Assembly (NCBI GenBank): GCA_902984215.1 | Contig: CADWAF010000648.1 | Span: 1-14,136 of the forward strand | DNA length: 14,136 bases | Direction: 5' to 3' | From: Willaertia magna | Taxonomy: Eukaryota; Heterolobosea; Eutetramitea; Acrasida; Naegleriidae | In this document: positions 6,715 to 12,566 of the stretch, piece after piece | Layout of the letters: each line of letters opens with the position of its first letter | Position numbering within the stretch: position 1 is the first letter of the stretch | Notes under the pieces: generated by a model | Told to the model about the DNA's origin: nothing | Seen by the model: only the letters and a program-made list of their open reading frames with translations | Databases searched by the model: none | Translations under genes and position numbers: made by a program

Positions 6715-7104
6715 TTAAGAGTAAATATAAGTATCTAATAGTTCTTGATTTTCCTCTATTGATGAATGAAATATATCTTCATCATCTGAAATATCTTCTT
6801 CAATGTCACCATTTGCCGAAACAAAAACTCTCATAAATGTTCTTCCAACAGTTGTAATATCTTCATTATTTAATTCATTCCTTGTGATTTGTTCGTCTTT
6901 TTGTGTTGAAATAAGATATTCAAAGTCGTGATAATCTAAATGATGTAATGAATGATTTTGTTTTGATTTTTTAAACTTTTCTATATTTTCTTTATCGGAA
7001 TAGTCCCTCAATTTATAACAAGTACATGAAATAGAAAGGGCTGCAATACTAAATATTAAAAGAAAAGTTTTATATCTCCACTTATTATTACTAATTGTGT
7101 TCAT
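6715..7104 (-). CDS. Small protein with N-terminal hydrophobic segment, unknown function (129 aa)
   Basis: I do not recognise this protein. Residues 1-12 are polar/basic (NNKWRYK), followed by a hydrophobic stretch at about 14-29 (FLLIFSIAALSISCTC), then a charged, soluble-looking remainder. It could be a signal peptide or a single N-terminal membrane anchor of the secretory pathway or the mitochondrial inner membrane. The middle is His/Lys-rich (SKQNHSLHHLDYHDFEYL), and the C-terminal third is strongly acidic (DIEEDISDDEDIF, then IEENQELLD). The start ATG at 7104 follows a TAATAATAATAATG context and the stop is TAA. It converges with the 122-residue gene with a single base between stops. Confidence 0.62.
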   Translation of the reverse strand: MNTISNNKWRYKTFLLIFSIAALSISCTCYKLRDYSDKENIEKFKKSKQNHSLHHLDYHDFEYLISTQKDEQITRNELNNEDITTVGRTFMRVFVSANGDIEEDISDDEDIFHSSIEENQELLDTYIYS

Positions 7105-7607
7105 TATTATTATCAGTTCACTTTTTTCTGTGATTGACCGGTAGTTATTATTTCAGTTTGTGATATGATAAACCGACTAATACGTGTAACCAACACATTT
7201 CGTTGTTCTTTAATCGGAATATCAAAATAAAATCAATAATGTGACAAAGAGGTGTTTTCTATCTATTTTTTGTAAAAAAAGCCAATAAAAAACAATCACC
7301 TTACGTCATTCATAAATTTACAACAACAGAATCAAACACTCATTCCCGCCAATACCTATCATCACCCTATTTACAGACACGTTCAGTAACAAATTTAAAA
7401 AGCTCAAACCAGTATTTGTAAAATGATCTCGCTTTTTAATCTTTTTGTCACTAGGGAAAATGCCGGAGAAGAATTGTTAGGGTTTTTTTTGTGATAAATT
7501 AATATAAAAAAATTAACTTTAATCAAAAGGTAAGTTGATGTTGTTTGTATGCTTCTTTTCCGATAACTCGATTAGTTCAACAAGCTAATAATAATACAAC
7601 AACGATA
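7105..7607. promoter_or_regulatory. Divergent promoter region, 129-aa gene (-) and adenylate kinase (+)
   Basis: The longest gene-free spacer, less AT-rich than others and with several sites resembling conserved eukaryotic elements. There are two same-strand GCCAATA boxes (7281-7287 and 7348-7354); TTCCCGCC (7343-7350), E2F-like, abutting the second box; TTACGTCA (7301-7308), whose complement TGACGTAA is a bZIP/ATF-type octamer; and AATCGGAATA (7212-7221), shared with the TRM11 upstream region. A 23-codon frame (7423-7494) lies upstream of the predicted leader. The 3' part (7530-7575) looks like a 5'-UTR intron. Site identities are by resemblance only. Confidence 0.5.
7530..7575 (+). other. 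Predicted 5'-UTR intron of adenylate kinase (46 nt)
   Basis: AAAAG/GTAAGT at 7530 is a strong donor identical to the donors of the two coding introns in this window; CGATTAG ending at 7575 is a plausible acceptor with a pyrimidine-rich stretch (CTTCTTTTCC) before it. Splicing would remove both out-of-frame AUGs (7538 and 7549) between the donor and the adenylate kinase start. The acceptor could also be the AAG a few bases downstream. Confidence 0.5.
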
Positions 7608-8439
7608 ATGAAGAAGATCAGTAGTTCTATCCTTTCTAATAAATTATCATCAATTAAGGCTTATAGATGTTTTTCAACAAATATTGTATCATACTCTGAA
7701 AATGTTTACACTAAAGGTGTTTTATTAGTTGGTAGACCAGGTGCAGGTAAAGGATCATTCTGTTCAAGAGTTTCTGAAATTTTACAAGTACCACATATTG
7801 CAGCAGGTGATATTATTAGAGAAGAAGTTAAAAACAAGACAGAACTAGGAAAACAAATGAATGATTATATGAGTAAAGGACAATTAGTACCTGATGAATT
7901 AGTTATTGATTTATTAGTTAATAGAATCCTTTCAATTACTGGATCTTCAAAGAAGGGATTCTTACTTGGTAAGTTTTTTATTGTATTTTTTTGTAATCTT
8001 TTTAGATGGTTTTCCAAGAACATTAATCCAAGCTCAAAAGTTAGATCAAATTTCTGATAAAATTAAATTAGATCTTGTTGTTAATTTACATCAAGATGAA
8101 GATATTATAATTAAGAAAATAAGTAGTAGAAGGGTTTGTTCTAATTGTGGTATGAATTATAATTTAGCTCATATTAAGAGTGCAGATGGTAAATTAGATA
8201 TGCCTCCATTGTTACCTAAGGTTGAAGGTGTTTGTGATCAATGCGGTGCTGTTGATTCTTTGGTTCAAAGACCTGATGATAAGGAAGAGGTTGTAAGAAA
8301 ACGTTTAGTAGAGTATGATGCCTTGACATTACCGTTATTAAAGTATTATGAAGATAAAGGTATTTTAAAAACATTTATTGTTAATGATGGTACTAAAAGA
8401 TTATTGCCATCATTTGTAAAATTATTGCAACAAGATTAA
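7608..8439 (+). CDS. AK: Adenylate kinase, mitochondrial type, two exons (7608-7968, 8006-8439)
   Basis: Interconverts ATP + AMP and 2 ADP; 264 residues after splicing. Residues 1-22 look like a mitochondrial presequence (basic, Ser-rich, no acidic residues, ending YRCF-ST with Arg20 at -3). Next come the P-loop GRPGAGKGS (42-50), the AMP-binding region HIAAGDIIREEV ... KGQLVPDELV, and FLLDGFPRT, whose Asp121 codon is split by the intron (phase 1). The LID has a four-Cys zinc site, C165-x2-C168 and C197-x2-C200, then RPDDKEEVVRKRLVEY. Overall it most resembles plant organellar and long bacterial enzymes. P-loop Ser50 replaces the common Thr. The start at 7608 is the first ATG in this frame; the frame is open further upstream but only to a TTG. 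Reading through the intron reaches a stop at 8055-8057, so retention would truncate the protein. Confidence 0.95.
7969..8005 (+). other. Coding intron of adenylate kinase (37 nt, phase 1)
   Basis: It begins GTAAGT, ends TTTTTAG and is T-rich. Removing it joins G|AT into the Asp of FLLDGFPRT, an invariant family motif, which makes the boundaries secure. It is very short even for protists. Confidence 0.96.
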
Positions 8440-8482
8440 ATTTGTATTATAAATTGTTGTAAAGTAAAATATTTGTATTTTA

Positions 8483-8488
8483 AATAAA
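8483..8488 (+). terminator. Putative polyadenylation signal of adenylate kinase
   Basis: AATAAA 44 nt downstream of the stop codon in an AT-rich 3' flank. Consistent in distance with a short 3' UTR. Confidence 0.5.
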
Positions 8489-8690
8489 TTAATTTTGTCG
8501 TTTTTTGAAAATTCTTGGTTTTGCAAAAATATTTTTTTCAACCTCCCAACAAACAATACATTATTTTGATGTAAACTTATTGTTAGCACACCCTGAGGTT
8601 CTTTTTGTTTGGGAATTGTAAAAATAAACTAACTAATGTTTTGTAAGAATAAATTCCTCAGTTTACTTCATTATTTGTTTTTGTTGGTAA

Positions 8691-8740
8691 CTTAACTTGC
8701 ATTTACTGAGATACCTACTTACTGGAATGTAAGTGTTAAG
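8691..8740. repeat. Imperfect 13-bp hairpin in the convergent spacer
   Basis: CTTAACTTGCATT (8691-8703) pairs with AATGTAA-GT-GTTAAG (8726-8740): 13 base pairs including one G-U, with a 2-nt bulge (8733-8734) and a 22-nt loop. As RNA it could fold in either strand's 3' region. No tRNA or known snRNA fold is recognised. Confidence 0.45.
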
Positions 8741-8802
8741 GGTAGGTTGATTGAAAAAAAGAAGATTTTGGAGAATTTACTTGGTCAACCAGTGCTTTTT
8801 GT

Positions 8803-9425
8803 TTATTGTTTCTTTCTAAGATTATTTTCTGATTCAAAGAATGCTTTAACACGTTCTAATTCATCTACTCTCTTTTTCCACTCAACAACATTAGTGAAAG
8901 ATGAAATATCACCACCTGCTCCCGTTGCAAAAAGAAGAAAATCCAATAAATATAAGTCACACCAGTACAAATCATCTCCAAGCAAATACTTTTGAGTTTT
9001 TCCCAAAAGTTTGTCTAAAATACTCAACAAAACTTGGAAATCTTCTTCAAGATATTTCTTAATAGCCTCTTCTTTTTTGTCTTCCCCTGCAAACACAGCC
9101 CTCACATAAGCTACACTGCTATCATAAATTGTCAAAACTAATTCTTCAGATTTTGATGATAAATTTAAATCTGTTGGATATAAATTTCCTTCTTTTGCCA
9201 AATGTCTTGCGATAGCAGTGGATTCATGTAATTCGAAACTCTCATCCCCTTCTTTCTTTAAAATTGGAAGCTTACCAAAAGTTGTTTTTGGTTTATACTC
9301 TGGCCATCCTTCACCAACATGAGCAATTAACTTTGCAATTTCCTACAGTAAAAGTAATTAATCTAAATGAAACTTTTAATACTTACACCTCTTCCAGGAA
9401 AGTTAAAGTAAAGTACTTGATACAT
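8803..9425 (-). CDS. Glutathione S-transferase, sigma-like, two exons (9425-9387, 9342-8803)
   Basis: Conjugates or isomerises substrates using glutathione; probably cytosolic. The spliced product is 192 residues. Exon 1 encodes only 13 residues, MYQVLYFNFPGRG, giving the first thioredoxin-fold strand with a candidate catalytic Tyr6; exon 2 continues EIAKLIAHVG, so the junction rebuilds the GRxE motif. Next come TTFGKLPIL with the cis-Pro39, the glutathione-binding ES pair at 53-54 (HESTAIARHLA), and an all-helical C-terminal domain from about 70 (KKYLEEDFQVLLSILDKLLG, YLLGDDLYWCDLYLLDFL). An A-run precedes the ATG. The region between the first helix and TTFGKLPIL is about 10 residues shorter than in typical sigma GSTs, apparently losing much of the second strand. 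The exact class is uncertain. Confidence 0.88.
9343..9386 (-). other. Coding intron of GST (44 nt, phase 0)
   Basis: On the minus strand it begins GTAAGT and ends ACTGTAG. Removal joins GGA AGA GGT to GAA ATT, recreating the GRGE motif. The retained reading frame hits a TAG inside the intron. Confidence 0.92.
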
Positions 9426-9564
9426 TTTTTGAGTTTTTGATTTTACTAATCTTCATGCATTCAATTATCTATTTAATATTAAAATCAGATTGCACAAATT
9501 AAATGCGTGCGTGAATAAAGTACGTATGTTAAAATAATGGACGGACAGTTTTTTATTTTCCAAT
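9426..9564 (-). promoter_or_regulatory. GST upstream region and SEC10 3' flank
   Basis: A 139-bp spacer. Nearest SEC10 is a minus-strand AATAAA (9552-9557), 7 nt after the SEC10 stop, a likely polyadenylation signal. The rest, presumably the GST promoter, has GCGTGCGTG (around 9505-9513) and the palindrome TACGTA (around 9521-9526), GC-rich islets in otherwise AT-rich DNA. Site function is not known. Confidence 0.45.
9552..9557 (-). terminator. Putative polyadenylation signal of SEC10
   Basis: The complement of TTTATT gives AATAAA 7 nt past the SEC10 TAA stop on the minus strand, matching the short 3' flanks elsewhere in the window. Confidence 0.5.
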
Positions 9565-12522
9565 TTACTGATATTTTGTAAGTAATTCCTTCAATTTTGA
9601 AGATTTGTAATCAGACCTCATCTTTACAAAAGCCATAATATCTTCTCTCTTTACATTAGGGTTCTTTTCTAATTGTTGTACAACATCAGGTAAATTATTT
9701 GGCATTACCAATAAAACATTTGAAATTTCTCTTAAAGTATCAAATTGATCTTCAACAATTGACACCTGAAATTGTCTCATACATTTTTGATATTCAGATA
9801 AATCTCTCATTAATTTAATTGCACCTGAGTTATTAACAACTAATTGTTTTAAAGAGTTTGATAATAAGTTATAAAAATGTAAACCTAATTTAGTTAAGAA
9901 ATATTCTCTATTTTTACCAAATAAACATTGTTGTATTCTATTACAATGTTTAGATAAAAAATCACATGATTTAATACATGCTTGTGTTGGTTGATATTCA
10001 ATATAAGCAAATTTAGCATCATTCTCTTTTGGTTTATAATCATGTTTCTTTTGTTCATTATCTAAAATAATTTTACAATAATCTACAATACCTTTTAATA
10101 ATAATTCTAAACCTTTTACAACTAATGATTCTAAAGAAATAAATAAATCATCTTTTAATTTAATACATTGTAATTGTATAGGTAATGAAATTGAAATAAT
10201 ACTTGGTAAAACATATTGTTCTAAATGTCTTTGTATCTTTTGTAAAACTGAATTTGTTAAATGTATAGTATCATACATTATTAACATTGGTTCTTTCTTA
10301 ATTGTCTCTAATGTAGCAACAGCATATTCTAAACCACCTTTAACATATTCATAAATAGTTTCTTTTAATAATTCAAATATAGTGTACATATTTTTAGGTA
10401 TATCATTCTTAATAGATAGTTTTTTACATCTATTTAATGCATCTATATTAGTATGCATCAAAGATACAACTATATCTAATTGTAATTGTGGATATTCTTG
10501 TAAAATATTATATTGTTCATTATCTTGCATTGCTAAATAAACTACTTGTGAGAAATTTAAAGAATTATAACTAAAATAACTATTAGAATGTAATCCCTTT
10601 TTTAATTGTAATTCATATAATAATTTAATTGTATATGTTTGTTTATCTTTAATATCTTTCATTACACTATTATAATATTCACTAACATAATTCTTTTCTA
10701 TATTTCCATAACTCTTCTTTTTATTTATAAATATATTCTCTATACTTCTAGTTAAATTAATTTTTAATGTTGGTATCTTATTAGAATGTTCATTAATCAA
10801 TCTATCTAAGAAATTACTTGTACATGTATATATATCTTCAAATAAATATAAATAATTCTCTAATTCTTTTATATCTTTATCATTATTTGGTTCTTTTAAT
10901 ATTCTATTTACAATTTCAATTAATACAGTATCTACTATTTTTTGTAAAAATGTTAAAATTACATCTCTAGATGATTCTGTAAATACTTCTTCAATTATTG
11001 AATATTCTGAACTAGTTGCCTTTTCAATCTTTGATAGAAATGATGAATATTCTTGTACATTAGTTACTGATTCAATTGATTTACGTTTGGCATCTAAAAA
11101 TGCAGCATCTATTAGTTTTGCTTTCTCAATTTTAGTTTCATTTCTAGTATTTTCAATTTCTTGTTGTAATGTTTTAATTGTTTCAGTATTATCTTGTTGT
11201 TGTTCTTTAAATGATTCTGTATTAGTACCTGTTGTATTATTACTATTACTAGTTTGGTCATTACTATCCTCTTCATCATCATCATTTGAAGTAGTGTTAT
11301 CCTTCTTATTTGAACTATTACTACTAGTTAAACTTTCAATCTTCTTTTCTAATTCATTAATCTTAACATTCATCTTTTCATTCATATCTTTTTCAATCTT
11401 TTCTAAAATGTCAGAAACATTAATAAACTTTTCAAATCTTTTAGTAACAAATAATTCAATACATTTCTCTTCATTCTTTATATCAATTAAAATCTTTGCT
11501 CTCTTTTTCATTTCAGTAATTGCTACTTTTCTATTATCTTCAATTAACTTAATTGCTTGTGAAAAATCTTTTAATAAATTATCTAATAAATATTCATTAT
11601 ATTTATTTATATTAGAGATAGCATTCTTACAATTATCTACTTTAGTTAAATCAGTTGCAATAACACTTAATTCTTGTAAAATTTTAGCTGCTTTATGTTG
11701 AGTTTGTTTCTTTTTAAAAATAGCATGTTTAAATTTCTTATTTGGTAAAATATCATTAATAAATAGTTCTGGATCATAACTATTAAATTCATTAAAGAAT
11801 CTCATTAATTGTTTAGCTTCAATTGCTCTACTCTTTTGTTTATCAACTGTTTCTAATGTATTACCTATTTGTACAGTTGTGTTTCCTACTTGATTAATGA
11901 CATCTTCTAAGTTTTTAAACTTTTCAGAAACATTTTCTAATTCTTCTTGAAATGTTTTTAATTTATTTTGATGTTTGACAGCTGCTATTTCTGTATCATT
12001 TGCATACTTTTCAATTTTAATATTTACATCTTTCATTAACTTTTCTAATTCAAATGTTGATCTTTCAAACAATTGTTGAAATATTTCACAATATTCAGCT
12101 TGCTTCTCTTCAATTTGATTTTGATTATTACTTGATTGTTGATTATTTGTTTTATTTACTTCATTTAGTAATTTATATGTTAAATTTTCAATAAAATCAA
12201 TTTCATTAAAGTTTTCTTTAAATGAATTCTCTTCAAATAATGTACTAGGAAAGAATGGTATACATTTCTCTGTATTTATTGGTAAATTAATTATATTATT
12301 GGAAGTAGTTAATTGTTTAGAACTATTAGATGATGAAGAAATGGATTCTTTAGTATTTGGTGTTGATGAAGAAGATGGAGTAATTGTACTTTTCCTATCT
12401 TTATTACCCTCTTTAACAGATGTTATCTTCTCTTTATTCAATCCCGATGGTTTATTCGATTCTTTCGAACTATTTGTTGTACTTGATCTAGTAGACCTAC
12501 TGGTACCACTACTGCTACTCAT
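9565..12522 (-). CDS. SEC10: Exocyst complex component Sec10 (EXOC5)
   Basis: A subunit of the eight-protein exocyst, which tethers secretory vesicles to the plasma membrane. The 985-residue frame has no intron. Residues 1-85 are Ser/Thr/Lys/Asn-rich and probably disordered; NEIDFIENLTYKLL (about 105-120) begins the family region; about 130-260 is coiled-coil (KLMKDVNIKIEKYA, FQEELENVSEKFKNLEDVI). About 397-440 is an acidic Asn/Ser/Thr insert (NDDDEEDSND) followed by another Glu/Lys helix, and the rest is a helical rod. The best match is the C-terminus: LGLHFYNLLSNSL, LMRDLSEYQKCMRQF, VEDQFDTLREISNVLLVMPNNL and FVKMRSDYKSSKLKELL, resembling the Sec10 ending (MLAICDVxEYRKC, LFDTLHALCNLLVV, FVQLRxDYR). 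DALNRCKKLS and LPRN-like IPKN also fit. It is longer than animal Sec10 (about 700) because of the disordered inserts. The start has a TTTAAAAAAAAATG context. Confidence 0.88.
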   Translation of the reverse strand: MSSSSGTSRSTRSSTTNSSKESNKPSGLNKEKITSVKEGNKDRKSTITPSSSSTPNTKESISSSSNSSKQLTTSNNIINLPINTEKCIPFFPSTLFEENSFKENFNEIDFIENLTYKLLNEVNKTNNQQSSNNQNQIEEKQAEYCEIFQQLFERSTFELEKLMKDVNIKIEKYANDTEIAAVKHQNKLKTFQEELENVSEKFKNLEDVINQVGNTTVQIGNTLETVDKQKSRAIEAKQLMRFFNEFNSYDPELFINDILPNKKFKHAIFKKKQTQHKAAKILQELSVIATDLTKVDNCKNAISNINKYNEYLLDNLLKDFSQAIKLIEDNRKVAITEMKKRAKILIDIKNEEKCIELFVTKRFEKFINVSDILEKIEKDMNEKMNVKINELEKKIESLTSSNSSNKKDNTTSNDDDEEDSNDQTSNSNNTTGTNTESFKEQQQDNTETIKTLQQEIENTRNETKIEKAKLIDAAFLDAKRKSIESVTNVQEYSSFLSKIEKATSSEYSIIEEVFTESSRDVILTFLQKIVDTVLIEIVNRILKEPNNDKDIKELENYLYLFEDIYTCTSNFLDRLINEHSNKIPTLKINLTRSIENIFINKKKSYGNIEKNYVSEYYNSVMKDIKDKQTYTIKLLYELQLKKGLHSNSYFSYNSLNFSQVVYLAMQDNEQYNILQEYPQLQLDIVVSLMHTNIDALNRCKKLSIKNDIPKNMYTIFELLKETIYEYVKGGLEYAVATLETIKKEPMLIMYDTIHLTNSVLQKIQRHLEQYVLPSIISISLPIQLQCIKLKDDLFISLESLVVKGLELLLKGIVDYCKIILDNEQKKHDYKPKENDAKFAYIEYQPTQACIKSCDFLSKHCNRIQQCLFGKNREYFLTKLGLHFYNLLSNSLKQLVVNNSGAIKLMRDLSEYQKCMRQFQVSIVEDQFDTLREISNVLLVMPNNLPDVVQQLEKNPNVKREDIMAFVKMRSDYKSSKLKELLTKYQ

Positions 12523-12566
12523 TTTTTTTTAAATTGAAAAGATGACAATAATTTATTGTTATATTG
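12523..12566 (-). promoter_or_regulatory. 44-bp spacer between the CCZ1-like gene and SEC10
   Basis: This short tandem spacer must contain the end of the upstream gene and the SEC10 start region. It holds a 15-nt palindrome ACAATAATTTATTGT (12545-12559) with a minus-strand AATAAA (12552-12557), 9 nt after the upstream stop, and the AATTTAAAAAAAAATG context of SEC10, nearly identical to that of bS16m. A shared transcript or a promoter inside the upstream coding sequence is possible. Confidence 0.5.

Larger units (their letters stand above)
8440..8802. other. Convergent spacer between adenylate kinase and GST
   Basis: A gene-free 363-bp stretch with no coding similarity I can see. It holds an AATAAA (8483-8488, + strand), 44 nt after the adenylate kinase stop, probably its polyadenylation signal. 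It also holds a small AAAATA/TATTTT hairpin near 8467-8482, CCTGAGG near 8592, and a longer imperfect hairpin at 8691-8740. Being convergent, it needs no promoter, so its length stands out beside the 1-2 bp gaps at the other convergent pairs. Confidence 0.6.

Noticed and set aside
7423..7494. 23-codon ATG frame in the adenylate kinase upstream region
   Set aside because: No homology and no sign it lies in a transcript; too short to call.
7545..7607. Upstream extension of adenylate kinase beginning at TTG
   Set aside because: It has no ATG, overlaps the likely 5'-UTR intron, and the ATG at 7608 already gives a complete mitochondrial presequence.
7105..8802. tRNA, rRNA, mobile-element or CRISPR content in the two long spacers
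   Set aside because: I saw no cloverleaf with a TTCRA-type T-arm, no terminal inverted repeats with target duplications, and no regularly spaced repeats.
8747..8995. 82-codon plus-strand frame at the GST 3' end
   Set aside because: Mostly antisense to the conserved GST C-terminal domain, with no ATG at its start and no recognisable product.
11087..11701. 204-codon plus-strand frame, Leu/Ser/Phe-rich and membrane-like
   Set aside because: It is the complement of the Glu/Lys/Asn-rich coiled-coil and insert of SEC10; reversed Glu, Lys and Asn codons give Phe, Leu, Val and Ile, which mimics a membrane protein.
12299..12532. 77-codon plus-strand frame rich in Leu, Val and Asp
   Set aside because: A shadow of the Ser/Thr-rich SEC10 N-terminus.
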